From CAG-917 sp028724485 (lineage in GTDB: Bacteria; Bacillota; Clostridia; Christensenellales; CAG-917): a stretch of DNA of 29,035 nt. Every line of letters starts with the position of its first letter. Position 1 is the first letter of the stretch. The notes below the pieces were generated by a model. The model searched no databases, had not been told where the DNA came from, and saw nothing but the letters and a program-made list of their open reading frames with translations. Positions 1 to 9,346 of the stretch are shown piece by piece. Made by a program: the position numbers and the translations under genes. The stretch covers positions 1-29,035 of the forward strand of contig JAQYCY010000073.1 in the NCBI GenBank assembly GCA_028724485.1. The letters run 5' to 3'.

Positions 1-1
1 C

Positions 2-1909
2 ACTTCGTCGTTTACCATCTATACGGAAACCGAAAGCGGACGACTTGTAAAGCGAATACTTGCCGAGATGAACGAGGACCAAAAACTCAACACAAAGGTT
101 TTATGGCACATATCAAACGCAAAAAACAAAGGCTATTCGCCTGAAGAATATTTAAACGAAATTAAATTCGACGTTGTAAACGCCGATGTCGTTGTTAGTG
201 TTTTTGCCGAGTACGACAAACGTCTTAAAAACAGCAACGCTATGGACTTCGACGATTTGCTTTTGAAAACGAACGAGCTTTTTGACGGCTTTCCGCAAGT
301 TTTGAACAAATACGCCGAGCGATTTAAATATATAAATGTCGATGAATTTCAAGATACAAACGCTATACAGTTAGAGCTTGTAAAGAAGCTGGCAAGCGTA
401 CATAAAAACGTGTTTGTCGTAGGCGACGAAGACCAAAGCATTTATAGCTGGCGTGGCGCGGAAATAAAGAATATTTTAGAGTTTGAAAGGACGTTTAGCG
501 GCGCAAAGATTTACAAATTGGAGCAAAACTATCGCAGTACTATGCCTATTTTAAAATGCGCGAATAACGTCATTAAGCACAATCATAAAAGGCAAGAAAA
601 GGTTTTATGGTCCGAGAAAGCGAGCGGCGAGCCCGTTACGTTTTATCCTGCAAATCGCGACCTTGACGAAGCGGTTTTTGTTTCGAGAACGATAAACCGA
701 CTTGTTCGTGACGAAGGCGTGAATTATCGCGATATAGCCGTTTTGGTCAGGGCAAACTCGCTTACGCGTATATTTGAAGAATCGTTCAAAATGCACGAAA
801 TTCCGTATAAAATTTACGGCGGCTTTAAATTCTTTGACAGAAAGGAAATTAAAGATTTTATTTCCTATTTAAGAATGGCTGTCAATCCATCGGACGAAGA
901 TGCGATTTTGAGAAACATAAACAATCCTAAACGCGGAATTGGTGAGACGACAATCGAAAAATTTGCGTCTTGGGCAAAGTCTAACGGGATGAGTTTAATT
1001 ACCGCTCTCGGAATGATTGAAACGAGCGACCTTCCGCAAGCGGCAAAGACCAAGCTCAAAAATTTCGGCGATCTTGCAGTCACTCTTATTGCGAACGCAA
1101 AAATTATGAAACCATCGAAATTTGCCGAATACGTTTTGCAAAATGCAGGATTTGAAGCAGCTTTCAGCGTGGGTAACGACGAGGACAAAAACCGTCTTGA
1201 CAACATGAAAGAGCTTGTAACCGCAATAGCTCAGTTTGAAAAAGATAACGGCGACGTTACCATACAAGAGTATTTAGAGCAAGTTTCGCTTATCTCCGAC
1301 ACCGATGAAGCCGACGACGGCAATTTTGTTACGGTTGCCACCATACACGCGGTAAAAGGTTTGGAGTTCGATAACGTGTTTATCGTAGGACTCGAAGAGA
1401 CGGTTTTCCCGACTTCGAGAGCTGTCGGAAGTGGGGATATAGAAGAAGAGCGTCGACTTATGTACGTAGCGATAACGCGTGCAAAAGAAAGGCTTTTTGT
1501 AAGCTGGGCAAAACTGAGAAATCGTTTTGGTGATTTTTCGTACAATCCCGTAAGCCGATTTATAGGCGAAATGAAAGACAGCGAAACCGCTCAGACTTCG
1601 ACGACAAAATACGGCTTTGGCGCAAAGAATTACGATACGGACGAAAATATCGTCGTGCCGAGAGCGAACGCCGAGAATTATCGTTCGACGTTTAATGCAT
1701 CTCAAAAAATCGCAAGTAAGTCTAATGCCGATTATTCAAAATTTAAGGTAAACGCAATCGTAACGCACAAACGCTACGGAAAAGGCGTTATAACTGCCGT
1801 TGAGGGTAGCGGCGACGATACGGTACTTTCTATTATGTTTAAAGGGCTTGGAATTAAACGCTTTGCTCTTTCAATCGCGGTTAATTGGCTCACGCTTGAC
1901 GAAGATTAG
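2..1909 (+). CDS. pcrA: ATP-dependent DNA helicase PcrA/UvrD, 5' end outside window
   Basis: Superfamily 1A 3'-5' DNA helicase for nucleotide excision repair and for clearing proteins and R-loops from DNA. The frame is open from base 2, before the first ATG at 68, so the start codon, Walker A (motif I) and motif Ia lie upstream. About 635 residues are present, against roughly 720-750 in the family. Visible motifs in order are DEFQDTN (motif II, 341-361), GDEDQSIYSWRGA (motif III), QNYRST (motif IV), TIHAVKGLEF (motif V) and YVAITRAKERL (motif VI). The C-terminus has the PcrA-type Tudor-like segment (VTHKRYGKGVITAVEG), which in this family contacts RNA polymerase. ligA follows after 27 nt, the usual pcrA-ligA pair. 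The family is certain; PcrA rather than UvrD or Rep rests on the ligA neighbour and the C-terminal domain. Confidence 0.95.
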   Translation, partial: TSSFTIYTETESGRLVKRILAEMNEDQKLNTKVLWHISNAKNKGYSPEEYLNEIKFDVVNADVVVSVFAEYDKRLKNSNAMDFDDLLLKTNELFDGFPQVLNKYAERFKYINVDEFQDTNAIQLELVKKLASVHKNVFVVGDEDQSIYSWRGAEIKNILEFERTFSGAKIYKLEQNYRSTMPILKCANNVIKHNHKRQEKVLWSEKASGEPVTFYPANRDLDEAVFVSRTINRLVRDEGVNYRDIAVLVRANSLTRIFEESFKMHEIPYKIYGGFKFFDRKEIKDFISYLRMAVNPSDEDAILRNINNPKRGIGETTIEKFASWAKSNGMSLITALGMIETSDLPQAAKTKLKNFGDLAVTLIANAKIMKPSKFAEYVLQNAGFEAAFSVGNDEDKNRLDNMKELVTAIAQFEKDNGDVTIQEYLEQVSLISDTDEADDGNFVTVATIHAVKGLEFDNVFIVGLEETVFPTSRAVGSGDIEEERRLMYVAITRAKERLFVSWAKLRNRFGDFSYNPVSRFIGEMKDSETAQTSTTKYGFGAKNYDTDENIVVPRANAENYRSTFNASQKIASKSNADYSKFKVNAIVTHKRYGKGVITAVEGSGDDTVLSIMFKGLGIKRFALSIAVNWLTLDED

Positions 1910-1936
1910 TAAAAACAAAAACGGGGATAATTCAGT

Positions 1937-3877
1937 ATGGACAGAATGACCGAACTTGTAAAATTGTTAAACCGATACGCAAAGGAATATTACGTTTTGG
2001 ACGAACCTACCGTTTCGGATTATGAATACGACAGACTTTACGACGAACTTTTAAAACTCGAAAAAGAAAGCGGCGTTGTTTTGCCCGATTCTCCGACTAA
2101 ACGAGTAGGCGGTGAACCGCTTAAAAAGTTTGAGCAATCTAAACATCTTTTAAGACTTTACAGCCTTGATAAGTGCCAGTCAAAAGACGAGCTTACGTCA
2201 TGGCTTAATAAGTTGACTATGCAGTTAAACGGCTTTCCTACGATGACGGCTGAATATAAATTCGATGGATTGACGATAAATATGCTTTATGAAAACGGCG
2301 AACTTGTAAAAGCTACAACACGCGGAAACGGCGAAATCGGCGAAGTTGTGACCGAACAGGTAAAAACAATAAAGACCGTTCCGCTTACAATCGATTATAA
2401 GGGAAAAGTAGAAGTTCAAGGCGAAGGCATAATGCGACTTTCAAGCCTTGAAAAATACAACTTAACCGCCGAAATTCCGCTTAAAAACGCGCGTAACGGC
2501 GTTGCAGGCGCAATCAGAAACCTTGACCCGAAAGTCACGGCAAAGCGCAATCTCGACGTATTTTGTTACAATTTAGGTTACAGCGATTTTACGGTCAAAT
2601 CCCAATCGGAAATGCGTGATTTTATACTAAAAGAGGGCTTTAAAACCGACGGTGAATTTAAAATCATAAAGAGCGTAAAGGACGCAACCGATTTTATTGC
2701 TCACGTCGAAGAAATCCGAGATAAGCTTGATTATTTGATTGACGGAATAGTTTTTAAGGTTGACGAAATTGCCGTAAGAAATATGCTCGGCTATACCGAA
2801 AAGTTTCCTAAATGGGCAATGGCGTTCAAGTTTAAGGCGGAAGAATGTACCACCGTTTTAAAGGACGTTGTCTGGCAAGTGTCAAGAACAGGAAAACTCA
2901 ATCCGCTTGCTATATTAGAGCCTGTTGACATAGGCGGAGTGACCGTTAAGAAAGCTACTCTTAACAATTATAACGAAATTTTGAAAAAGGGCGTAAAAAT
3001 CGGAAGCAGAGTGCTTGTAAGAAGAAGCAACGACGTTATTCCCGAAATTATGGGAGTCAGCGAAGAACACGCAAGCGATAAACCGATTGAAAAGCCGACG
3101 GTGTGTCCTTTTTGCGGAAGCGCGGTTATCGAAAAAGGCGCGATGCTTTATTGCTCCAACGAAACCGATTGCGTTCCTAAGTTTGTTTCGCAAATATCGC
3201 ATTTCGCTTCAAAAGACGCAATGAATATCGAAGGCTTTTCCGAAAAAACCGCCGAACAACTTTACTATGATATAGGGCTAAAAAGCCTCGATATGCTTTA
3301 CGATTTAAAGAAAGATGACTTCTTTGGTTTAGAGGGTTTTAAAGATAAAAAGCCTGAAAAGATACTTGCCGAAATCGAGAAGAGCAAGGACGTAACGCTT
3401 GATAAATTTCTTTTTGCAATCGGCATCGACGGCATCGGAAAAAAGACCGCAAAAGACGTGGCAAAAAGATTTAAGACGCTTGAAGGAGTCGAAAATGCCA
3501 CCGAAGAAGAACTTTTGCAAATTGACGGAATAGGCGAAATTCTTGCAAAAAGCATCGTATTATTCTTTAAAAACGAGAAAAATAGAATACTTCTTGCAAA
3601 ATTAAAGGAAAAAGGCGTTAAAATCGAGAGTAATGACGCCATTGTCGGCGATAAACTTAGCGGACTTAAAATTTGTTTGACGGGGACTTTGCCTACGCTC
3701 AAACGCAGCGAAGCGCAAAAACTCATCGAAGAAAACGGCGGTGAAGTCGTGTCGTCGGTTTCGAAAAATACGTCTTTAGTATTGCTTGGCGAAGATGCCG
3801 GAAGCAAACTCGAAAAAGCCAAATCTCTCGGAATAAGGCTTATAAGCGAAGAAGAATTTCTCGAAATGATAAAGTAA
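1937..3877 (+). CDS. ligA: NAD+-dependent DNA ligase LigA
   Basis: Seals nicks in DNA using NAD+, at Okazaki fragments and in repair. The 646-residue protein has the full LigA layout: N-terminal Ia domain (YYVLDEPTVSDYEYDRL), adenylation domain with nucleophile Lys108 in EYKFDG, OB fold, a four-Cys zinc finger (C-x2-C then C-x5-C, near bases 3103-3180), helix-hairpin-helix repeats (about residues 470-560) and a C-terminal BRCT domain (about 575-646). The start ATG has a GGGGAT-type ribosome site. It differs from textbook LigA: the usual H-x2-P-M-L-S-L reads H-L-L-R-L-Y-S-L, R-G-D-G reads R-G-N-G, and V-R-G-E reads V-Q-G-E. I recall the same pattern in other Clostridia, so it looks like a lineage variant rather than decay. 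Probably cotranscribed with pcrA. Confidence 0.96.
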   Translation: MDRMTELVKLLNRYAKEYYVLDEPTVSDYEYDRLYDELLKLEKESGVVLPDSPTKRVGGEPLKKFEQSKHLLRLYSLDKCQSKDELTSWLNKLTMQLNGFPTMTAEYKFDGLTINMLYENGELVKATTRGNGEIGEVVTEQVKTIKTVPLTIDYKGKVEVQGEGIMRLSSLEKYNLTAEIPLKNARNGVAGAIRNLDPKVTAKRNLDVFCYNLGYSDFTVKSQSEMRDFILKEGFKTDGEFKIIKSVKDATDFIAHVEEIRDKLDYLIDGIVFKVDEIAVRNMLGYTEKFPKWAMAFKFKAEECTTVLKDVVWQVSRTGKLNPLAILEPVDIGGVTVKKATLNNYNEILKKGVKIGSRVLVRRSNDVIPEIMGVSEEHASDKPIEKPTVCPFCGSAVIEKGAMLYCSNETDCVPKFVSQISHFASKDAMNIEGFSEKTAEQLYYDIGLKSLDMLYDLKKDDFFGLEGFKDKKPEKILAEIEKSKDVTLDKFLFAIGIDGIGKKTAKDVAKRFKTLEGVENATEEELLQIDGIGEILAKSIVLFFKNEKNRILLAKLKEKGVKIESNDAIVGDKLSGLKICLTGTLPTLKRSEAQKLIEENGGEVVSSVSKNTSLVLLGEDAGSKLEKAKSLGIRLISEEEFLEMIK

Positions 3878-4004
3878 TTTGGGCGTCTGTCAGGTACAAC
3901 TCTAAACGCAAGAAAAATCGAATTCGTGCAATATCGAATTTGTGAGATTTAATGTAGCGACTGCTTGCGCAAAAAAATGTCGTTGCATTTTAAGAATGTA
4001 TTTC

Positions 4005-4055
4005 ACGCAAAATCAGGGCAGAATTTAACAATTTCTGCTTATGATTTTGCGTTTT
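4005..4055 (+). terminator. Long hairpin terminator after ligA
   Basis: An 11-bp perfect outer stem (4005-4015 with 4042-4052, ACGCAAAATCA against TGATTTTGCGT) encloses a small internal loop and a second 6-bp stem (GCAGAA 4018-4023 with TTCTGC 4033-4038). A T run at 4052-4055 follows. It lies 127 nt past the ligA stop and before the next promoter, so it most likely ends the pcrA-ligA transcript. The U tract is short and the outer stem AT-rich, so efficiency is uncertain. Confidence 0.6.
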
Positions 4056-4103
4056 CTGTTTATAACTTATTTATAAGTCTATTTATAAAAAAAGCTCTAA
4101 CAG

Positions 4104-4132
4104 TTGTATTATAAAAAAAAGTGTGATAAAAT
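4104..4132 (+). promoter_or_regulatory. Candidate sigma-A promoter for the yicC operon
   Basis: TTGTAT (4104-4109), a 17-nt spacer and TAAAAT (4127-4132). It lies downstream of the ligA terminator and about 60 nt before the preferred yicC start. The -10 is good and the -35 partial. It is a plausible main promoter for the long operon that follows. Confidence 0.45.
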
Positions 4133-4192
4133 AATTGGGTGAAATAAGTGAATTGTTTTAATCGTTTTAACGATTTAATCGGGAGTACCATA

Positions 4193-5068
4193 TTGAAAAG
4201 TATGACAGGCTATGGCAAAGGACAAGCAAGCCATAACGGAAAAACAGTTACAATAGAAATTAAGGCGGTAAACCACAGATACCTTGACCTTAACGTCAAA
4301 ATGCCTAAAGGTTTCTTGTTCTTGGACGACCTTGTCAGAAAGAACATAGCGAAAGTGATAAATCGAGGACATCTTGACGTTTACGTCACTTATGAAAATT
4401 TAAGCGACGAAAAAGGCAGTTACGTCTGCAACAATCAGCTCGGAAAAGATTATTACTATCTCGGCGAATTGCTTGCGCGTGAACTTAAAATCGAAAACGA
4501 CGTTACGGTTTCTCAAATTATGAAAGCACCCGACGTGTTAGAGCGAGTTATGCCGACCGAAAACGAAGACGAATTGAAAAATCTTGTGGTGTTGTCGCTT
4601 GTTTCGGCTCTTGCAAATCTCGAAGAAATGCGAGTTAAAGAGGGCGAAGAGATCGGCAAAGATATGGCGGCAAAACTCGAAGAACTCAAAAAAATGCGCT
4701 CTCAAATTGCGGAATATGCGCCTATGGTCGTTGCCGATTATCGCACGAAGCTCAATGCCCGAATTGCGGAAGCGTTAAACGGAACGGAACTCGATAAACA
4801 ACGTATCGAAACCGAAGTTGCGATTTTTGCCGACAGATGCGCAATCGATGAAGAACTTATGCGCCTTGCATCTCACTTTAAACAATTCGACGGACTTTTG
4901 GAATCGGTTGAGCCGATAGGAAGAAAACTCGACTTTTTGTTGCAGGAAATCAACAGAGAAACAAACACTATCGGAAGTAAAGCCAACGACGTTAAAATTA
5001 CAAACGTAGTGCTTAAACTGAAAAACGAAATAGAAAAAATCAGAGAGCAAGCGCAAAATATCGAATAA
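4193..5068 (+). CDS. yicC: YicC family endoribonuclease
   Basis: Member of the YicC/YloC family, recently described as endoribonucleases acting in RNA turnover. The family-typical N-terminus KSMTGYG follows a TTG codon at 4193, which has a GGGAG ribosome site (4181-4185) 7 nt upstream. The longer reading from GTG 4148 would add 15 residues the family lacks. From TTG the protein is 291 residues, the usual size. The C-terminus has the conserved QEINRETNTIGSKAND segment. It begins the classic Firmicute cluster with gmk, rpoZ and coaBC. In Bacillus remA separates yicC and gmk; here there are only 123 non-coding nt and no remA. The family is certain and the TTG start is likely. Confidence 0.93.
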   Translation: MKSMTGYGKGQASHNGKTVTIEIKAVNHRYLDLNVKMPKGFLFLDDLVRKNIAKVINRGHLDVYVTYENLSDEKGSYVCNNQLGKDYYYLGELLARELKIENDVTVSQIMKAPDVLERVMPTENEDELKNLVVLSLVSALANLEEMRVKEGEEIGKDMAAKLEELKKMRSQIAEYAPMVVADYRTKLNARIAEALNGTELDKQRIETEVAIFADRCAIDEELMRLASHFKQFDGLLESVEPIGRKLDFLLQEINRETNTIGSKANDVKITNVVLKLKNEIEKIREQAQNIE

Positions 5069-5191
5069 AAAACGTTTTTTTCAGGTAATGGTTCGCTATA
5101 AGACTATGCCGCATCGTGTTAATCAAATAAATCGATAAAACAATCACAAAGCAAATTTAGCGGCAATAAGTGAGTAAACGGAAATAAGTAT

Positions 5192-5812
5192 ATGAGAAAA
5201 GGCATATTGTTTATAATTTCAGGCTTTTCCGGAGCGGGAAAAGGAACTGTTTTGAAAGAAGTCTTTAAACAATTAGACAATCTTTCGTTTTCGGTTTCCG
5301 CAACGTCCAGAAAGCCGAGAGAAGGCGAAATAAACGGCGTTCATTATCATTTCTTTTCCAAAGAGAAATTCGAGGAAATGATTGAAAGCGGCGCTTTTGC
5401 CGAACACGCCTTAACGTTTGGCAATTATTACGGAACGCTTAAATCGGAAATAGATAAATCGTTAAACGACGGCAAAGATATGATTTTTGACATAAACTTT
5501 GTCGGCGCGGAAAATATGAAACTTGCATATCCGGATGCCGTTTGCATATTTATCACTCCTCCGAGTTTAAAAGACCTTAAAAAACGTCTTATCGGTCGTG
5601 GAAGCGAAACGGAAGAGAGCCTTAGTCGCAGACTTGCCGAAGCAAAAAAAGAAGTGACGAAAATCGACGAATACGATTATATCCTGATAAACGACGAAGT
5701 CGATAAATGCGTCGAAAATTTGGTTGCTATCATAAAAGCAGAAAGGAACAAAAAATCAAGAAATACAGATATAATTTCTAAATTATCGGAGGAAACCAAC
5801 AATGATGATTGA
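5192..5812 (+). CDS. gmk: Guanylate kinase
   Basis: Converts GMP and ATP to GDP and ADP, in purine nucleotide supply and (p)ppGpp control. The P-loop SGFSGAGKGT sits at residues 10-19. The GMP-binding segment SATSRKPREGEINGVHYHF and the later SRRLAEAKKE stretch are as expected. The 206-residue length is normal, and the last 20 or so residues are a polar tail. The 3' end overlaps rpoZ by 11 nt, consistent with translational coupling. The SD before the start is weak. Confidence 0.96.
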   Translation: MRKGILFIISGFSGAGKGTVLKEVFKQLDNLSFSVSATSRKPREGEINGVHYHFFSKEKFEEMIESGAFAEHALTFGNYYGTLKSEIDKSLNDGKDMIFDINFVGAENMKLAYPDAVCIFITPPSLKDLKKRLIGRGSETEESLSRRLAEAKKEVTKIDEYDYILINDEVDKCVENLVAIIKAERNKKSRNTDIISKLSEETNNDD

Positions 5813-6002
5813 CCCACCAATCGACAAACTCATCAAAAAAGCCGAATGTAGATACGCGCTTACTTGCGCAGTCGCAAAACGCGCTCGCGAGCTTGTCACG
5901 CAAGACAGCTCTTATCTCGAAGATTCGGGCATGAAGCCTATTTCTCTCGCATGCAAAGAAATTTACGAGGGAAAAATTAAAATCGTAAACGACAAAGACT
6001 AA
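5802..6002 (+). CDS. rpoZ: RNA polymerase omega subunit
   Basis: Small RNA polymerase subunit that helps assemble and stabilise the beta' subunit. The 66-residue protein has the family pattern: PPIDKLIKKAECRYALTCAVAKRARE, where omega packs on beta', then KPISLACKEIYEGKI. It starts inside gmk with a strong CGGAGG site about 9 nt before the ATG; a second in-frame ATG follows immediately. Its stop shares one base with the coaBC start (TAATG). The position between gmk and coaBC is standard for Firmicutes. Confidence 0.95.
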   Translation: MMIDPPIDKLIKKAECRYALTCAVAKRARELVTQDSSYLEDSGMKPISLACKEIYEGKIKIVNDKD

Positions 6003-7183
6003 TGCTGTACGGAAAGTCGGTTGTTTTGGGGGTTACAGGCTCTATCGCAGCGTACAAGGCTTGCGAGATTGCTTCGAGCCTTGTAAAGAAAGGCGCAAAC
6101 GTTGACGTTATTCTTACGAAAAATGCAGCGGAATTCGTAACGCCTTTAACCTTTGAAACGCTAACTAAAAACAAAGCGATTACGGACACGTTCGACCGTG
6201 ATTTCGAATTCGACGTGAAACACGTTTCCTTAGCCAAAAAAGGAGACGTTTTTGTCGTTGCGCCTGCAAGCGCAGACGTTATCGCAAAACTTGCAAACGG
6301 AATAGCCGACGATATGTTGACTACGACTTTGCTTGCCGTAAATTCGCCGATTATCGTTTGTCCTGCTATGAATACGAATATGTATGAAGCAAAACAAACG
6401 GAAGAAAACCTTGAAAAACTGAAAAAACTCGGCTATATCGTTTTAGAACCTGTTGTAGGAAACCTTGCTTGCGGCGACGTAGGCAAAGGAAAAATGGCAA
6501 GTCCCGAAGATATAGTCAAATTGATTGAAAAAACCGTTTCTCCGATTCAAGATTTCGACGGCAAGACCGTGCTTGTGACTGCCGGCGCAACTCGTGAACC
6601 TATTGACGGCGTCAGATATATCTCAAACAGCAGTTCGGGCAAAATGGGCTTTGAAATTGCAAAAGCCGTGCAAGAGCGAGGCGGAAAAGTGATTCTCGTT
6701 AAAGGCTTCACGACGGCGCAAGTTCCGAACGGAATTTTTAAGACGATTTACGTCGAAACGACGGCTGAAATGTATGATGCCGTTTTGACCAATCTTTCGG
6801 ACGCCGATATCGTCATAAAAGCGGCGGCGCCTAGCGATTATAAAGTTAAAAACTATTCAAATCAAAAAATCAAAGCGGAAACGTTGACGCTCGAACTCGA
6901 AAAGAATCCCGACATAGCAAAAGCAGTCGGTGAAGTCAAAGGCGAAAAAAAACTTGTTATTTTTTCCGCAGAAACGGAAAACTTGCAAGAAAACGCCACA
7001 AAAAAATTGTATTCTAAAAATGCCGACATGGTGGTTGCAAACGACGTTACAATGGCAGGGGCAGGGTTCAACGTGGATACCAATATCGTAACGCTTATAA
7101 CACGCTCGGATGAAGAATCTCTTCCGGTTATGTCAAAGCGTGACGTTGCGAATGCGATTTTAGATAGGACGATAAAATTATGA
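6002..7183 (+). CDS. coaBC: Bifunctional CoaBC (PPC synthetase/decarboxylase)
   Basis: Makes 4'-phosphopantetheine from phosphopantothenate in two coenzyme A steps. The N-terminal flavoprotein half (CoaC, about 1-180) has GVTGSIAAYK, active-site His74 (VKHVSLA), PAMNTNMY and active-site Cys157 (LACGDVGKGKMA). The C-terminal half (CoaB, about 190-393) has VTAGATREPIDGVRYISN, the nucleotide-binding SSSGKMG and AAPSDYKVK. The 393-residue length is normal. It is coupled to rpoZ by a 1-nt overlap and to priA by an ATGA overlap. Confidence 0.97.
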   Translation: MLYGKSVVLGVTGSIAAYKACEIASSLVKKGANVDVILTKNAAEFVTPLTFETLTKNKAITDTFDRDFEFDVKHVSLAKKGDVFVVAPASADVIAKLANGIADDMLTTTLLAVNSPIIVCPAMNTNMYEAKQTEENLEKLKKLGYIVLEPVVGNLACGDVGKGKMASPEDIVKLIEKTVSPIQDFDGKTVLVTAGATREPIDGVRYISNSSSGKMGFEIAKAVQERGGKVILVKGFTTAQVPNGIFKTIYVETTAEMYDAVLTNLSDADIVIKAAAPSDYKVKNYSNQKIKAETLTLELEKNPDIAKAVGEVKGEKKLVIFSAETENLQENATKKLYSKNADMVVANDVTMAGAGFNVDTNIVTLITRSDEESLPVMSKRDVANAILDRTIKL

Positions 7184-9336
7184 CCCTTGAAGTGCTTGTT
7201 GACGTTTCCACAGACGAACTTGACAGGGTTTTCGATTATGAAGGCGAAGCCGAAGTCGGCAGTAGAGTATTAGTGCCTTTCGGAAATAAAACTTTGATTG
7301 GATTTGTCCTTAACGTAAAGGAAAAATCCGATTTTAAGGGGCAGATTAAACCTATCGTCAAAGTTTTGGACACACCGCTCACACCCGAAATGACGGAACT
7401 TATGCGATATATGAGAAAAAAGTTTTTTTTAAGATATATCGATATTATTAGATTGTTTATTCCGCCGTCATTGCGACTTGATAAATCAGCAAGCCTTAAA
7501 AGGCTTTTTTTAAAACCGACAAACAAGCTTAATTGTGACGTGAAATTTAATAGAGCGATAAAGCAAGCCGAACTTGCAAATCGATTGCTTTCAGAAGGTG
7601 AAATTTCGCTTGCGTCGGCAAACGAGTTGTATGGTGCGTCGGCAATAAACGGCTTGATTGAAAAGGGCTTTGCCGAAAAATTTGATAAAGCGGTGTTAAG
7701 AACGCCGTTTAAAGGTGAAATTTCGGAAAGTAAAAACCTTTCGCTGACCCTTGATCAAAAAAACGCATTCGATACGATTGCGTCTAAAAGCAGCTTTTAT
7801 TTGCTTAACGGAGTTACGGGTAGCGGAAAAACCGAAGTCTATCAAAGGCTAATCGAAAAGGCTTTAAGCTGTGGAAAAACCGCAATTATGCTTGTTCCCG
7901 AAATCTCGCTTACTCCGCAAGTTTTAAAAATTATGCGTGGGAGATTCGGAAGCGAAGTTGCGATTTTGCACAGTGGTTTGTCGGACGGAGAACGTTTTGA
8001 CGAATGGTCAAGGCTCAAAAACGGCGAAGCTAAAATCGCAATAGGGGCGAGAAGCGCGATTTTTGCGCCGCTTACAAACGTAGGTATTATTGTAATCGAC
8101 GAAGAACACGATTCAAGTTATATAAGCGATTCTAATCCTCGTTTCGACACAAGGCTTGTAGCCGAGTTCAGAGCAAAATACAATAATTGCAGTCTTGTTT
8201 TAGGCAGCGCAACCCCCGATATCGAAACTTACAAAGCCGCCGAAGACGGAAGATATAAACTTGTAGAAATGCCGAACAGAATTTCGGGCAGTCATCTTCC
8301 GCCGATCGAAATCGTAAGTATGGCAAATGAAATTCGCAACGGAAATACAGGCGTTTTTTCGTATTCGCTTATAAATGCGCTTAAAGAAACCTTGGATAAT
8401 GGCGAAAAAGCGATGATATTTATAAACAGGCGCGGTTTCAGCTCGTTCATAATGTGTCGCGATTGCGGATATATTCCGACTTGCGACGAATGTGACGTAT
8501 CGCTCACTTATCATAAAGACGTGGAAAGGCTTAAATGTCATTATTGCGGAAAAGCCTACGTTATGCCGACAAGATGCCCTAAATGCGGCAGTCTTAACAT
8601 AAAACACGGCAGAACGGGAACGCAAAAAGTTAAAGAAGAAATCGAAAAACTTATTCCGAATGCGAAAGTTATAAGAATGGACAACGATACGACGTCGAAA
8701 AAAGGTTCGCATTTTGAAATCTTGGACAAGTTCGCAAAAGGCGAAGCGAACGTTTTAGTCGGCACTCAAATGATTGCAAAAGGGCACGATTTTGCCGACG
8801 TTACGCTTGTAGGAATTTTGGACGCAGATTTCTCGCTCTATTTCGACGATTATCGGTCGAGCGAAAGAACGTATCAGTTAGTCACGCAAGTGGCAGGAAG
8901 AGCAGGCAGAGCGGACAAAGAAGGAAAAGTAATTTTGCAGACGTTTGCTCCGACAAACTACGTTTTTCGCTTTGCGAAAAATTATGACTATAAAGGTTTT
9001 TACGCAAAGGAAATAAATTCAAGGCAGGTTACGAAATTTCCGCCTTACAGCGTTATAGTGAGAGTTTTATGTTCGAGTGACGATGACAAACTTGCTTTTG
9101 ATACCGTAAAAAACATATATCTGAAAATCAAGGCGTTGCCCAAAGAAAACTTTATTTATCTGAACGCTATGCGTTCGCCTATAAACAAAATCAAAAACAA
9201 AGTTCGATATCAGATTTTGATGCGCTTAAAATGCGAATCGGCTGACGAAATGCTTAAAGCGATACATAAATTTGTTGACGAAAACAAAGGCAAAACGAAT
9301 TGTTTTGTGGAACTTAATCCGCAAAACTTGAATTAG
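7180..9336 (+). CDS. priA: Primosomal replication restart helicase PriA
   Basis: Recognises stalled forks and reloads the replicative helicase. The N-terminal DNA-binding domain spans about residues 1-105. The helicase core has Walker A GVTGSGKTE (211-219), DEEH (307-310) and QVAGRAGR. A cysteine-rich zinc insertion in the C-x2-C style (CRDCGY, CDECD, CHYCG, CPKCG; bases about 8455-8590) binds two zinc ions in the family. MIAKGHDFADVTLVGILDAD is diagnostic. At 718 residues it is slightly shorter than Bacillus PriA. It begins within the coaBC stop and is followed 10 nt later by def. Confidence 0.97.
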   Translation: MTLEVLVDVSTDELDRVFDYEGEAEVGSRVLVPFGNKTLIGFVLNVKEKSDFKGQIKPIVKVLDTPLTPEMTELMRYMRKKFFLRYIDIIRLFIPPSLRLDKSASLKRLFLKPTNKLNCDVKFNRAIKQAELANRLLSEGEISLASANELYGASAINGLIEKGFAEKFDKAVLRTPFKGEISESKNLSLTLDQKNAFDTIASKSSFYLLNGVTGSGKTEVYQRLIEKALSCGKTAIMLVPEISLTPQVLKIMRGRFGSEVAILHSGLSDGERFDEWSRLKNGEAKIAIGARSAIFAPLTNVGIIVIDEEHDSSYISDSNPRFDTRLVAEFRAKYNNCSLVLGSATPDIETYKAAEDGRYKLVEMPNRISGSHLPPIEIVSMANEIRNGNTGVFSYSLINALKETLDNGEKAMIFINRRGFSSFIMCRDCGYIPTCDECDVSLTYHKDVERLKCHYCGKAYVMPTRCPKCGSLNIKHGRTGTQKVKEEIEKLIPNAKVIRMDNDTTSKKGSHFEILDKFAKGEANVLVGTQMIAKGHDFADVTLVGILDADFSLYFDDYRSSERTYQLVTQVAGRAGRADKEGKVILQTFAPTNYVFRFAKNYDYKGFYAKEINSRQVTKFPPYSVIVRVLCSSDDDKLAFDTVKNIYLKIKALPKENFIYLNAMRSPINKIKNKVRYQILMRLKCESADEMLKAIHKFVDENKGKTNCFVELNPQNLN

Positions 9337-9346
9337 GGAGAAAACT

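Noticed and set aside
5070..5085. AAAAAACGTTTTTT palindrome just after yicC as a terminator.
   Set aside because: The stem would be only A-U pairs around CG with practically no loop, and gmk downstream belongs to the same conserved operon.
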